Positions 42,695 to 52,958 are shown, counted from the stretch's first letter. The stretch: 64,000 nucleotides of DNA from Indibacter alkaliphilus LW1 (GCF_000295935.2 NZ_ALWO02000052.1:1-64000), one strand, 5' to 3'. Notes: generated by a model from the letters alone, not told the origin. Numbers and translations are program-made.

Positions 42695-43732
42695 TCAAAA
42701 TGCTTCCTCCACATCATATTTCCAGAGGTAAAAAAACGCCCTTTCCATTCCGTCAAAAGAACGGCCGGGGTTGGTCCGTATAGTGACCCTTTTACCTTCT
42801 TCATCGGCCAATTTTACCATTTGATGACTTCCGAAGTATGAGATTTTGACAATCTTTCCGCTGAGTTGCTGCCCGTCGCGACGAACTACCTCACCATGTT
42901 CAGGCCTGAACATCAACCTGACCTTTTCTTTGTATTTTTTTGCTTCCGGATCTGTGATAAAACCAAAAGTGGTATGAAATCCATCCTCTCTTGGTACAGC
43001 CATGATCTCATTCCTCTTTCCAAAAAAGTTGGCAACATAAGGGTTCACAGGAAATTCATACAAGTTTTTTGGGATATCTATCTGTTGCAAGTAGCCCTTG
43101 TGGAGAATGGCAATCCTATCAGCAGTGGAAAGAGCATCTTTGGTATCGTGGGTTACAAAAATGGCGGTGATGCCTGTTTTCTTGATAATCTGTCTGATTT
43201 CCTCCCTCACCTGATCTTTGAGCATGGCGTCCAGGTTGGAAAAAGGTTCATCCATCAAAAGTATCTTGGGGTTTGGAGCTATAGCTCTGGCCAATGCTAC
43301 CCGCTGTTGCTGCCCGCCTGAAAGCTGATGTGGGTATTTGTGGTAATCTTCTCTAAGGCCAACAAGCTTTAGGGTATCCTCTGCAACTTTGATAGGGTCG
43401 GAAAGATTTTTTTTAAGGCCAAACTTTACATTTTCCAGAATCGTCAAGTGAGGAAAAAGTGCATAGTCCTGAAAGACCATTCCAACCTGTCTTTCATGGG
43501 CAGGGACTGATTTTTTACCTTCTACTATTACCTGTCCTGAGAGCGAAATACTGCCTGCGTCGGGATGCTCAAGGCCCGCAATCAATCTCAAAACAGTTGT
43601 TTTGCCTGAGCCACTTTCTCCAATAAGAGCCAGGATTTCACCCTCTTCTACATCGAAGGAAACATCGTTTACAGCAAATTCCTTTGCCTGATTGTATTTT
43701 TTGGAAATCTGATTGAGCGAAAGAATCCTCAT
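42695..43732 (-). CDS. Ferric-iron ABC transporter ATPase
   Basis: 345 residues, FbpC-type. Walker A GESGSGKTTVLRLIAGLE, Q-loop DYALFPHLT, signature LSGGQQQRVALARA, Walker B ILLMDEPFSNLD. A C-terminal TOBE-like domain (~245-345) is present. It energises uptake of ferric iron through the permease next door. It is the last gene of a minus-strand operon headed by the binding protein. Confidence 0.85.
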   Translation of the reverse strand: MRILSLNQISKKYNQAKEFAVNDVSFDVEEGEILALIGESGSGKTTVLRLIAGLEHPDAGSISLSGQVIVEGKKSVPAHERQVGMVFQDYALFPHLTILENVKFGLKKNLSDPIKVAEDTLKLVGLREDYHKYPHQLSGGQQQRVALARAIAPNPKILLMDEPFSNLDAMLKDQVREEIRQIIKKTGITAIFVTHDTKDALSTADRIAILHKGYLQQIDIPKNLYEFPVNPYVANFFGKRNEIMAVPREDGFHTTFGFITDPEAKKYKEKVRLMFRPEHGEVVRRDGQQLSGKIVKISYFGSHQMVKLADEEGKRVTIRTNPGRSFDGMERAFFYLWKYDVEEAF

Positions 43733-43741
43733 CCTGTTTTT

Positions 43742-45379
43742 CTAAAGTTCTCTTTTTTTGATCAGCTTATTGAGGAAGATGATGGGGATGATGCCTGTCA
43801 AAATAATGATCAGTGCAGCATTGGCAGACTCAGCGATCATTTCGTTGGTAGCCATATCAAATGCCTTAGTAGCCAAAGTTTGGTAGTTGAACGGACGCAG
43901 GATCAAAGTTAAGGGTAATTCTTTCAATACATCTACAAAGACCAGCAATATCCCTGAAATAAGACTTGTTTTGATCAATGGCAGATCTATTTTCCAAAGC
44001 GTTTTGGTGCTTCTTGTCCCCAAGAGTCTGCTGGCTTCATTGACATGAATTCCGATTTTTTGAAATCCTGCTTCCACGGGATTATAACCTACGGCCATAA
44101 ACCTGACTATATAAGCAAAGACAAGGGCAAATAAAGTTCCCGAAAAAAATAAACCCACTGCTTTTGAGGAAATAAAAGACGCATAAATCCATTTGTCCAA
44201 GGCAAGTAGTGGAATCATCACACCGACTGCGATGACAGCTCCTGGGATAGCATAGCCTAATGTTGCGATTTTAGTAATGTTTTTGACCCATTTAAATGGG
44301 CTTAGTCTCAACGCATAGAGTAAGATAACTGACAAGACAACTACCAGTGCTCCGCTGACCACCGCCAGTCCAAAACTTCTGAAGATCAACAGGTAAAAAT
44401 CCTGATTGACTACCTTAGCGTACGTCATACTGACCCAATGGAGCAGTTGAAGAAAGGGGAATAAAAAACTCAGTAGGAAAATTGTACTGCAAAGGGCAGT
44501 ATAGAATATTTTTTTCCCTAGGGTTGGATGTATTCTGACCAATGGTTTTTGAATCCCATTTACCGAAGAATACTGCCTATTGCCCCTTTGTATAGATTCC
44601 AGATAAAGAATGATAAAAACAAAAACCATCAGGATTGCTGCCAGGTAAATGGCAGTTCCGGCATCTCCCATGGAAAACCATGCTCTGAAAATCCCGGTCG
44701 TAAAAGTACTCACCCCAAAATACTTGACTGTTCCGTAATCATTCAAGACTTCCATGGATGCAAGTGCTATTCCAGCTACAATTGCTGGACGGGCCATCGG
44801 CAACGCGACTTTGAAAAATGTCTGAAACCTATTGGCCCCTAACAAGAATGAGGCTTCCTGCAAGGTCTTGCTTTGCTGCACAAAGGAAGACCTGGAAATC
44901 AAAAACACATAGGGAAATAGTGTAATGGAAAGAATAAATATTGCCCCGGGCAAATTCATAATATCCAAGAGACTCCCCTTGATATGAATGTCAAAACTGT
45001 TTCTTAAAAACACCTGAATAGGTCCCGTATAGTCCAAAATGCCTACATAAGTGTAGGCCATGATATATCCGGGGAAGCCTAGTGGCAAAATCAGCAGCCA
45101 CTCAAAATATCTTCTGCCAGGAAATTCGTAATTGGAAACCAGCCAAGCGGTACTTACTCCAAGTAAAAATGTCAATACCGCAACTCCCAAGAGTATCAGT
45201 ATGGTATTTTGAAAATAACCAAAGAGGAGGTTGTTGGCAATATGTGTCCAACTCCCTCCCGGTTTTTCAAATAATTTGAAGAAAATGGTGAAAAGGGGCG
45301 TAGCTATCAATAGCAATATGAGCAATGAATAGCCGGTCCACTTATTCCACCAATAATAATTACGCTTAACTATATTCAA
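43742..45379 (-). CDS. Ferric-iron ABC transporter permease
   Basis: 545 residues, FbpB-type double-length permease. About twelve membrane helices in two halves, each with an EAA-like loop (QEASFLLGANRFQTFFKVAL and NEASRLLGTRSTKTLWKIDL). The start used here is TTG at 45379, since no ATG occurs near the N-terminus. It lies between the binding protein and ATPase genes with ~9-base gaps. Imports ferric iron across the inner membrane. Confidence 0.85.
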   Translation of the reverse strand: MNIVKRNYYWWNKWTGYSLLILLLIATPLFTIFFKLFEKPGGSWTHIANNLLFGYFQNTILILLGVAVLTFLLGVSTAWLVSNYEFPGRRYFEWLLILPLGFPGYIMAYTYVGILDYTGPIQVFLRNSFDIHIKGSLLDIMNLPGAIFILSITLFPYVFLISRSSFVQQSKTLQEASFLLGANRFQTFFKVALPMARPAIVAGIALASMEVLNDYGTVKYFGVSTFTTGIFRAWFSMGDAGTAIYLAAILMVFVFIILYLESIQRGNRQYSSVNGIQKPLVRIHPTLGKKIFYTALCSTIFLLSFLFPFLQLLHWVSMTYAKVVNQDFYLLIFRSFGLAVVSGALVVVLSVILLYALRLSPFKWVKNITKIATLGYAIPGAVIAVGVMIPLLALDKWIYASFISSKAVGLFFSGTLFALVFAYIVRFMAVGYNPVEAGFQKIGIHVNEASRLLGTRSTKTLWKIDLPLIKTSLISGILLVFVDVLKELPLTLILRPFNYQTLATKAFDMATNEMIAESANAALIIILTGIIPIIFLNKLIKKREL

Positions 45380-45388
45380 AACTTTGAA

Positions 45389-46420
45389 TTATTTCCAACC
45401 CACTTTATCAAAAATGACTACTGCGTCACTGTTGTTTTCTCCCAATACAGAAAGATTCAAATCATCGGATTTGAATTCTCCCCAGCCCTTCAAAAGTGGT
45501 GAAAATTCTACATTTGGGTTGACTGGGTATTCAAAGTTGATATTTGCCAAGAACTCCTGAGATTCTGCTTTGGAAAGGAATTCTATCAGCTTTATACCGT
45601 TTTCTTTGTTGGGAGCATACTTTGTAACACCTGCTCCTGAAATATTGATGTGGGTGCCTCTGTCATTTTGATTTGGAAAGAATAAAGCAATTTTTTCAGC
45701 AGCCTTTCTTTCTTCCTCATTGGAATCATTGAGCATGATGCCAATGTAATATGTGTTCACAATTGCTACATCACCTTCACCTGCTGCTACAGCCTTGACC
45801 TGATCTCTATCAGACCCTTTTGGATCTCTAGCCATATTTGCCAAAAGTGCCGCAGCCCATTCTTCAGCTCCATCTTTTCCATGATGGGCTATGATAGAGG
45901 CCAAGAGAGATTGATTATAGATGTTCTCAGAGCTTCTGGTCAGTACTCTGCCTTTCCATTCCTCATCGGTAAGTGCTTCATAAGTGCTGAGCGACTCTGG
46001 GTTTACCCTCTCTTTGCTGTAGGCAAGGATTCTAGCTCTGTATGTCAGTCCAAACCAGGAACCTTGAGGATCCCGGTACTTGGAAGGGATGTTGGTTTCA
46101 AGCGTCTCAGAGTTGATAGCCTGTAACAAGTCCTTTTCCTTTGCCCTATGAAGCCTGCCTGCGTCAACGGTGATCAAAATGTCAGCAGGAGAACTGGCAC
46201 CTTCCAATTCCAATTTTTGAATAAGCTCATCTGCAGATGCAGACACAACATTCACTTTAATGCCAGTGGCTTCGGTAAATTTGTCAAAAAGCTGTTGGTC
46301 TGCTTCATAGTGCCTGTGGGTATAGACATTGACCACTTCTTCCTTTTCGCCGCTTCCGCATGAGAACATGATAGCGCCAAAAACGGCGATTGCTGTTGTT
46401 TTTAGGATATTTTTTAACAT
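45389..46420 (-). CDS. Ferric-iron-binding lipoprotein of ABC transporter
   Basis: 343 residues, FbpA/solute-binding family. The ATG at 46420 gives the lipoprotein signal FGAIMFSCGSG (Cys ~18). VVNVYTHRHYEADQQLFDKF is the N-terminal binding-protein start. SLLASIIAHHG and VAIVNTYYIGIML include tyrosines that could ligate iron. It captures Fe(III) and delivers it to the permease. The gene is divergent from oxyR over a 132-base region. Confidence 0.85.
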   Translation of the reverse strand: MLKNILKTTAIAVFGAIMFSCGSGEKEEVVNVYTHRHYEADQQLFDKFTEATGIKVNVVSASADELIQKLELEGASSPADILITVDAGRLHRAKEKDLLQAINSETLETNIPSKYRDPQGSWFGLTYRARILAYSKERVNPESLSTYEALTDEEWKGRVLTRSSENIYNQSLLASIIAHHGKDGAEEWAAALLANMARDPKGSDRDQVKAVAAGEGDVAIVNTYYIGIMLNDSNEEERKAAEKIALFFPNQNDRGTHINISGAGVTKYAPNKENGIKLIEFLSKAESQEFLANINFEYPVNPNVEFSPLLKGWGEFKSDDLNLSVLGENNSDAVVIFDKVGWK

Positions 46421-46552
46421 AGTAGAGTTCAATTTGAAGGCGAAATTAATCATTATTTAAATCAAATCTAAATAAAAAGAAAAAGATTTTTATATTTGCC
46501 AGACCCTGAAAAATGGGTTTTTATACAGTTTGGGAGCTTTTTCTGAAATACT
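46421..46552. promoter_or_regulatory. Divergent promoter region, iron transporter / oxyR
   Basis: TATATTTG at 46491-46498 is a -7-like box for oxyR (plus strand). On the minus strand TAGATTTG, spanning about 46465-46472, is a -7-like box for the iron operon. Neither has a clear TTTG 19 bases upstream. The AT-rich core ATTAATCATTATTTAAATCA may bind a regulator such as OxyR or Fur, which is unverified. Confidence 0.4.
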
Positions 46553-47485
46553 ATGACAATCCAACAGCTAGAGTATATCATTGCAGTAGACAAACACAGA
46601 CATTTCGGGCATGCAGCGGAATCCTGCTTTGTGACACAGCCTACGCTCAGCGCACAGGTCAGTAAACTGGAAAGGGAATTGGATATAATCCTATTTGACA
46701 GAACCAAGATGCCTGTCATTCCTACAGAGATCGGGGTGCAGGTGATTGAGCAGGCAAAAAGGGTGGTGTCGGAAAGTAAAGGTATCTATGAGCTTTTGTC
46801 CCAACTCAAAGGAGATGTAAGTGGAGTCATCAAGTTGGGTATAATCCCAACCCTTGCACCTTACCTGCTGCACCGTTTTATCAGATCTTTTTTGGAAAAA
46901 TATCCCAATGTAAAATTGCAAGTGGAAGAAAATGTGACTGAAGAGATTCTTAGAAAACTCAAAAATGATGAGATGGATCTAGGAATTGTTGTGACACCAC
47001 TTTCCGAACCCGGAATTGTGGAAAAACCGATTTTTTATGAAAAATTTTATACATATATTTCTCGGGGGCATAAGCTTTTGGAAAAGCCAGAAGTAAGCCT
47101 GGCTGATCTTGAAACAGATGACATGTGGGTGCTGCAACAAGGACATTGCTTTAGGGATCAGGTGCTCAATCTTTGCAATCAATCAAAGTTTGAACGGATG
47201 AATTTCCACTATGAAAGTGGCTCGCTGGAAGGGCTTAGAAATATGGTCAATCAATATACAGGAGTCACGCTACTGCCCGAACTGGCTACTTTATCTCTGA
47301 ATGAGGAAGAAAAAAGCAGGTTGAGGAAGTTTGAAGGGGAAGAACCAACTCGGGAGGTCAGCATAGTATTGACGAGAAGTTTTTTGAAGAAAAAACTGGT
47401 GGAGCTGCTTTATAAAGAGATTTCAGAAAATATTCCCCAAGAAATGACATCCAAAGCCTACGGAAAAATTGTGAGGTTCAAATAA
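46553..47485 (+). CDS. oxyR: OxyR hydrogen-peroxide sensor regulator
   Basis: 310 residues, LysR family. N-terminal winged HTH (HFGHAAESCFVTQPTLSAQV). GHCFRDQVLNLC puts cysteines at residues 199 and 208, the exact positions and spacing of the sensing pair in E. coli OxyR. VTLLPELATLSL is the conserved LysR/OxyR segment. Peroxide forms the disulfide and switches the regulator on. It is divergent from the iron-transport operon, so it may link peroxide stress and iron uptake. Confidence 0.9.
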   Translation: MTIQQLEYIIAVDKHRHFGHAAESCFVTQPTLSAQVSKLERELDIILFDRTKMPVIPTEIGVQVIEQAKRVVSESKGIYELLSQLKGDVSGVIKLGIIPTLAPYLLHRFIRSFLEKYPNVKLQVEENVTEEILRKLKNDEMDLGIVVTPLSEPGIVEKPIFYEKFYTYISRGHKLLEKPEVSLADLETDDMWVLQQGHCFRDQVLNLCNQSKFERMNFHYESGSLEGLRNMVNQYTGVTLLPELATLSLNEEEKSRLRKFEGEEPTREVSIVLTRSFLKKKLVELLYKEISENIPQEMTSKAYGKIVRFK

Positions 47486-47558
47486 GCGCAGGCTTTAAAA
47501 TGCGAATTAGTTTGATTTTTTATAGGGCAATTCCAACTTTGGTCTTACATTTCTGTTT

Positions 47559-48698
47559 ATGAACTCTATGGGGAAAAAGCTTTTATTGCTTTGTTTGATA
47601 ATTCTTGGTTTCAACAACCTTGTGCATTCACAGAGCTTTTTTTCAAGATATATCAATGGAATTTTGATGGACACTTCGGATATCACCAAACCACAGTTTT
47701 TGATATATCCAACCCTTGCCTATGCCCCGGAAACCAGCTGGGAAATTGGCCTTTCTTCTCTGTACGTTTACTATGCAAATAGGGATACCACCAATAGACT
47801 CAGTGAAATCAATGGTTTTACTTTTGTAACCTTAGAGAATCAATACGGAATATGGTTTGATCATGCGATTTATTCGGATTTGAACAAATGGTTTTTTTTG
47901 GGACGCATCAGGATTCAAAGTTTTCCGCTTTTTTACCATGGTATAGGCATGGATACTCCTGAAGATTACATTGCATTGGTAGATGCCAACCAGGTGTTGA
48001 TTAAAGAGCGTGTATTGCGTGAATTGAAAAGAAACCTCTACTTCGGTTTGGAAATTGATTTTCAAAGAATGTCCAGTGTAAATTTCAAGCTTGCAGAGGA
48101 GCAGCAAGAAATAAATCTACCACTTGGTAGTGCAGGTTCGGATAACCTGGGTTTGGGTGTTGGTTTGGTTTATGATGACCGTCACAATGTCCTCAATGTG
48201 AGAAAGGGGAATTTCTCAGAATTGGCATATTTAAATTACATGCCTGCTTTCAGCAACTTTGGTTTTCAGACCATCATATCTGATAACAGGATTTTCAGGC
48301 CTGTCGGCAAAAATAACGTTTTTGCCGCACAGCTATTGGGGCAATTCAACATGGGAGACGTACCTTTTAATCAGCTCGCTTTGATGGGTGGAGACAGTAT
48401 GATGAGAGGTTATTATCTGGGAAGGTTCAGAGACAGGAATCAAATTGCGACACAGGTTGAATATAGAATGTTGCCTTTGCCTTTGGGATTTACAGATAGG
48501 TTGGGAGCGGCAGCTTTTGCAGGAGCAGCCACTGTTTTCCCGGACTTTTCAAGGGCCTCTATTCACAAGGTGGTCTGGTCGGCAGGGGGAGGGCTCAGGT
48601 TTTTGCTCTTTCCGAAAAAGGATATTTATACCAGGCTTGATGTGGCTTTTACCCAAGAGGGTACTGGTTTTTATTTCTTTATTGGGGAGGCGTTTTAG
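47559..48698 (+). CDS. Omp85/BamA-like outer-membrane barrel protein
   Basis: 379 residues. Signal peptide LLLLCLIILGFNNLVHSQ. The C-terminal barrel has GGDSMMRGYYLGRFRDRNQI, the MRGY being the conserved loop-6 motif of Omp85 (D15) proteins. Strands at the end include YTRLDVAFTQEG and close with an aromatic FYFFIGEAF. No POTRA domains are evident; the barrel begins soon after the signal. Likely an outer-membrane protein of the surface antigen family, role unknown. Confidence 0.8.
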   Translation: MNSMGKKLLLLCLIILGFNNLVHSQSFFSRYINGILMDTSDITKPQFLIYPTLAYAPETSWEIGLSSLYVYYANRDTTNRLSEINGFTFVTLENQYGIWFDHAIYSDLNKWFFLGRIRIQSFPLFYHGIGMDTPEDYIALVDANQVLIKERVLRELKRNLYFGLEIDFQRMSSVNFKLAEEQQEINLPLGSAGSDNLGLGVGLVYDDRHNVLNVRKGNFSELAYLNYMPAFSNFGFQTIISDNRIFRPVGKNNVFAAQLLGQFNMGDVPFNQLALMGGDSMMRGYYLGRFRDRNQIATQVEYRMLPLPLGFTDRLGAAAFAGAATVFPDFSRASIHKVVWSAGGGLRFLLFPKKDIYTRLDVAFTQEGTGFYFFIGEAF

Positions 48699-49052
48699 GG
48701 GGAAGTTTCACGCAATGACGCAAAGAAGCGCAAAGAATTTTAGGAAGGGTGTCAGCCTTTTTATCTGCCAATTGGACCGGTGAATTTATCAACCCTTTTG
48801 AGGGCTCAAAGTTGGTGCCTTCGGCACGTTGGAAATCCAAAGCGCAATAGATTCTGCCCATATTTTGTACCCTCGGGAAAACCTATTTATTCTTTTATGA
48901 TTAAAAATTTTTGACTAGAAAAAATTGTATATTTTATCAGTTTAGTTTAAAATAGGGTTTTATTAGTTTTAATCTTTAAAATTTATTGCAAAACTCTCTG
49001 TAAACCCCAATGGTTTGTTCAGCGTTTTTCCACATTTATAAAATCAAAAGGT
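48699..49052. other. 354-base gap with a short dispersed repeat
   Basis: TTTCACGCAATGACGCAAAG followed by AAGCGCAAAGAATTTTAGG (48704-48745) is a short unit resembling the start of the W family (TTCACGCGAAGACGCAAAGG). A TGCCTTCGGCA hairpin lies near 48815. The rest is AT-rich; no gene. Confidence 0.6.
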
Positions 49053-50189
49053 ATGAAAAAGTTAATTTTTGCAATTGCAGTCCTTCTGCTAGCCTCTTGT
49101 GGAGGAAATGATGGTAAGAAGTCTAAAAATTCCTATTCCGACTTTACCATCAGTATGGATACAGTGATGGTAGATTCCCAGGATGAAATTTTAATGGCGG
49201 CAGCTACAGGAAGTTCTGGAATAGCAGTCCTCAGCAATCAAAAGCTCCTTTTCAACTGGGATGCAAAAGGCGCAAATCTTGAGGTAATTGACCTTGAAAA
49301 AATGGAACTTTCCGAAAAGATCAAAGTAGAAAAGGAGGGCCCTGAAGGTGTGGGAGAAAATGCTTATATGATCAGGACTTTGGGAGAGGATAGGTTGGTT
49401 TTTCTCGGATGGGATGGGAAAATCACCATCACTGACTTCCAAGCCAAAGTGATGGAAAGAATCAGTCTTCGGGAAGATTGGATGAGTGAAGGTATAGATG
49501 AAAGAGGTCAATTGAATTTTCTTGGGTTTTCCAAAGATGGAAAAAAACTCTACAGCACTTTTATGGCGTGGAAGAAGCTTGATTCGGATATTTTGGAGTT
49601 GGATTTGGAACAGAAGATCAAGAGGGTAATCCAATTGCCAAAGTTTGAAGACAGGGATAAATTTAGGGTTACTTGGGAGATAGAAGGAGGCAGAGGGATG
49701 TCAGCAACTTTTCCCTCTCAGGATTTCACCCTGTGGGATGAGGACATTTTCTTTGCCTCAAATTATACCAATAGCTTTTATCATTTAAGAAACGAAGATG
49801 ACACTTTAATTTTTAGGCAATATGAAAATGCTTTGACACCAAACTCCAAGTCAGGAAGTTATCAGAACAATGTTGAATCCCAGGAAGAATTGATGAAAGT
49901 GGCAAATCAAATGAGTGAGGAAATAAATTTCGGAAGGCTTTTTTGGGATGACATCAATGAGGTTTTTTACAGGTTCTCTTACAAATCCTTACCAAGGATT
50001 GATGGGGAAGAGGTTAGATACAAAACCTATCTCAGCATTTTGAATAGAAACTTTGAACTTGTTGGGGAAAAAGAAACGTCCGACTTCATATCCAAAATAC
50101 CCAATCCGCAGTTTGTCAAAGACGGTAAAATCTACCTTTTTCTCAATTTAGATGATGAACTCGCTTATGTAAGATTGTCTATCAATTAA
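49053..50189 (+). CDS. DUF4221-like lipoprotein
   Basis: 378 residues. Lipoprotein signal FAIAVLLLASCGG (Cys ~15). The mature part looks like a six-bladed beta propeller: repeated hydrophobic strands with Asp-Gly turns (VLSNQKLLFNWDAKGANLEV, GEDRLVFLGWDGKITITDFQ, FVKDGKIYLFLNLDDELAYV). DUF4221-type proteins are common in Cyclobacteriaceae and have no known function. It stands alone. Confidence 0.65.
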   Translation: MKKLIFAIAVLLLASCGGNDGKKSKNSYSDFTISMDTVMVDSQDEILMAAATGSSGIAVLSNQKLLFNWDAKGANLEVIDLEKMELSEKIKVEKEGPEGVGENAYMIRTLGEDRLVFLGWDGKITITDFQAKVMERISLREDWMSEGIDERGQLNFLGFSKDGKKLYSTFMAWKKLDSDILELDLEQKIKRVIQLPKFEDRDKFRVTWEIEGGRGMSATFPSQDFTLWDEDIFFASNYTNSFYHLRNEDDTLIFRQYENALTPNSKSGSYQNNVESQEELMKVANQMSEEINFGRLFWDDINEVFYRFSYKSLPRIDGEEVRYKTYLSILNRNFELVGEKETSDFISKIPNPQFVKDGKIYLFLNLDDELAYVRLSIN

Positions 50190-50355
50190 TCCCGATTTGC
50201 AATGAAATCCCTCGCACTAAACCATAAACCTGACTTATGATTCCAGGCCAGAGCTTAACTTTCAACAGCTTGATAGAACAATAATCAGTTAATCTCTTAC
50301 ACAGTTACACAATTAAACAGTTCCACATATACACAATTGATCAATCACCCACCCC

Positions 50356-51366
50356 TCAAACCAGTTCTGCCCCAATGCCATTTCCCTCCGGAAAAGTTAC
50401 TTTTTCAGGTGTGATGACCACTCCTCTGGCAATGTCTTTTGAAAGAAGCATTGCACCGTCCATGTCTACATAGTCCAACAAGGGTGCAATGTGGGCAATT
50501 GCAGTGATTCCTACAGAAGATTCGGTCATACAGCCTACCATACATTTCATTCCCAGGCTTTTGGCTTCCTTGATCATCCTTAATGCAGGGGTAATCCCCC
50601 CGGCTTTGACCAATTTGATATTGATCCCATGAAAAAGGCCACTGCATTTTTTGACATCCGATTCCACAATACAGCTTTCGTCTGCAATGACCGGTAGTTT
50701 GGAGTTTTTGAAAACTTCCTTCATTCCTTCCAAGTCATCCTTAGCCAAAGGCTGCTCCATAAACTCCACATTGAGCTTGAGCAATTCTTCGGAGTAAATA
50801 ATCGCCTGATCTGCGGTCCAGGCACAGTTGGCATCTATGCGGAACACCGCATCGGTATGCTTTCTGAGTTCCCTGATGATATCCAGGTCATGTTCAGTCC
50901 CCAGTTTTATTTTGTAGATGGGCCAATCTACCTCTTTCATTTTTTCTACCATCTTTTCTATGGTGTCTATTCCAATGGTAAAGTTGGTCAAGGGGATGGC
51001 TTTTGGGTCTAGACCTAGGTATTCGTAGAGTTTTTTGCCCTTCATTTTGGTAAAAATGTCCCAAGCAGCCATATCCAAGGCACATTGGGCGAAGGGGTTT
51101 TGAGAAAAGTCACCCTTACACAATTCCCAAAGCTCCTCCGGGCTTTTCCAGTTTTCTGATTCTACTTTTTGTATTGCCAATTCCAATGTCCCGATGATAT
51201 TTTCAGCCGTCATCCCGTAAAATGGATTGGTGGTGGTTTCACCCAAACCGTAATATGCCTCATTTTTTAATTTTACGATAACAGTATCCTGGATATCTCT
51301 GCTCTGATGGGCAATGGTAAAAGTATGTTTCAGGGGCAGATCTTTGACAAAGTAGGAAAGCTTCAT
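50356..51366 (-). CDS. L-Ala-D/L-Glu epimerase (dipeptide epimerase)
   Basis: 336 residues, enolase superfamily, muconate lactonising subgroup. PIYKIKLGTEHDLDII (KxK, ~156), FRIDANCAWTADQA (Asp metal ligand), FMEQPLAKDDLEGMK (Glu), LPVIADESCIVES (Asp), NIKLVKAGGITPAL (KAGG) and a DMDG tail. These fit dipeptide epimerases that recycle murein peptides. Followed by no partner on the same strand; divergent from the M14 peptidase. Confidence 0.85.
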   Translation of the reverse strand: MKLSYFVKDLPLKHTFTIAHQSRDIQDTVIVKLKNEAYYGLGETTTNPFYGMTAENIIGTLELAIQKVESENWKSPEELWELCKGDFSQNPFAQCALDMAAWDIFTKMKGKKLYEYLGLDPKAIPLTNFTIGIDTIEKMVEKMKEVDWPIYKIKLGTEHDLDIIRELRKHTDAVFRIDANCAWTADQAIIYSEELLKLNVEFMEQPLAKDDLEGMKEVFKNSKLPVIADESCIVESDVKKCSGLFHGINIKLVKAGGITPALRMIKEAKSLGMKCMVGCMTESSVGITAIAHIAPLLDYVDMDGAMLLSKDIARGVVITPEKVTFPEGNGIGAELV

Positions 51367-51455
51367 AATTAAATTTTTCTGGTTGGGACAAAAGTAAATC
51401 TATTTTTTTGGCTAAGTTCATAACTTAGTGAAAGAAATTCAAGCAAACTTAGTTT

Positions 51456-52931
51456 ATGAAAGTATACAGTCCTATTCCTCCTTTATTATTGATGGTTTCT
51501 ATTTTGATATTTCTGGTGGCCTGTCAACCACAGGAAAAATTTCAAGAATTGAACTCTGAGCAACTTTCTGGAGCTTTTGAAAAATATAAGGAGGAAAGTA
51601 TCAACCAAAGGAGGTTTAAGCATGCGGAAGTAATGCCCTTGGTCAGAAGTAGAACAGGGGAAGAATTTCAAGTTGAGGAAATCGGTAAATCTGTGGAGGG
51701 AAGAAGTATTTTCCAAATGACTTGGGGAAACGGACCAACAAAACTATTGCTTTGGTCACAGATGCACGGCAATGAAAGCACTGCTACAATGGCTTTGTTT
51801 GATCTGTTTAATTTTATCGAAGGAAAGGCCGATGAATTTGAGGAATTGAGGACATTTTTGAAAAATGAACTGACCATACGTTTTATCCCAATTGTCAACC
51901 CAGATGGAATGAACAGGTGGATCAGAAGGAATGCTTTGGATATTGATTTGAATCGAGATGCAATCAGCCTGGCTTCTCCTGAAGCTGTTTTATTAAAAAA
52001 CGCTAGAGATACTTTTTCACCTGATTTTGGATTCAATTTGCATGATCAATCTACTTTTTATACTGTAGGAGAGACAGAAAAGCCTGCTACAATTTCTGTA
52101 TTGGCACCGGCCTACAACTATGAAACGGAAGTAAATGATGTCAGGAAAAAAGCCATGCAGGTAATTGTGGGTATGAATGAAATGCTTCAGGATCTTGTCC
52201 CAGGTCAAGTGGGCAAATACAATGATGCATTTGAGCCTAGGGCTTTTGGGGATAATATACAGAAATGGGGGACAAGTACCATTCTTATTGAGTCAGGGGG
52301 ATACCCCAATGACCCTGAAAAGCAGGAAATCCGAAAACTCAACTTTATCGCCATGCTACATGCCATGCAGCAAATAGCAAATAGAAGCTATGAAAAGAAG
52401 AGCTTGGAAGACTATTATTCCATACCTGATAATTCCTTTAGGCTGATGGATGTCATCATCAGGAATCTCAACCTAAAAAAAGGAGTATTTGAGTACAAGG
52501 CGGATATTGGAATCAAAAGAAAAGAGTCAGACTTGATGGGAGATTTTTTTGTCACCGGGTCAATAGACGATATGGGTGATCTATCGATTTTCTATGGATA
52601 TGATGAACTGGATGCTTCAGATTTGGAAATTGTTCAGGGAGAGGTGTATGAGGAGCCATTTGAAAATCCGGAGAGTCTGAGTAAGCAAGAGGCCATAGAA
52701 TTGATGAGGATGGGATATCTGGCGATAAAAGTAAAAGAGGGAAAGGCGCTTCATGGCTTACCGCTTTTGGTACTTAAAAATCAGAGCAGAATACCTTCAA
52801 TGATCAGTACAGGAAATGTTCCAAACTTTTTTCTTGCCAAAAATGGAGATTTGAAATATGCTCTGGTCAATGGGTACCTGATAGATTTGGAAAAGCCAAA
52901 GGATGTGGACTTCAAGCAAAGAATGATGTAA
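51456..52931 (+). CDS. M14-family zinc carboxypeptidase lipoprotein
   Basis: 491 residues. Lipoprotein signal MVSILIFLVACQP (Cys ~24). The M14 zinc site is seen as LWSQMHGNESTATMAL (H..E), PIVNPDGMNRWIRRNALDID and GFNLHDQSTF (third His). TSTILIESGGYPND has the catalytic Glu. It trims C-terminal residues from peptides outside the cytoplasm. It is divergent from the dipeptide epimerase, so both may serve peptidoglycan or peptide recycling. A C-terminal ~100 residues is unassigned. Confidence 0.85.
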   Translation: MKVYSPIPPLLLMVSILIFLVACQPQEKFQELNSEQLSGAFEKYKEESINQRRFKHAEVMPLVRSRTGEEFQVEEIGKSVEGRSIFQMTWGNGPTKLLLWSQMHGNESTATMALFDLFNFIEGKADEFEELRTFLKNELTIRFIPIVNPDGMNRWIRRNALDIDLNRDAISLASPEAVLLKNARDTFSPDFGFNLHDQSTFYTVGETEKPATISVLAPAYNYETEVNDVRKKAMQVIVGMNEMLQDLVPGQVGKYNDAFEPRAFGDNIQKWGTSTILIESGGYPNDPEKQEIRKLNFIAMLHAMQQIANRSYEKKSLEDYYSIPDNSFRLMDVIIRNLNLKKGVFEYKADIGIKRKESDLMGDFFVTGSIDDMGDLSIFYGYDELDASDLEIVQGEVYEEPFENPESLSKQEAIELMRMGYLAIKVKEGKALHGLPLLVLKNQSRIPSMISTGNVPNFFLAKNGDLKYALVNGYLIDLEKPKDVDFKQRMM

Positions 52932-52958
52932 ATTGAGAGAGAATAAAAAAACCAGACT

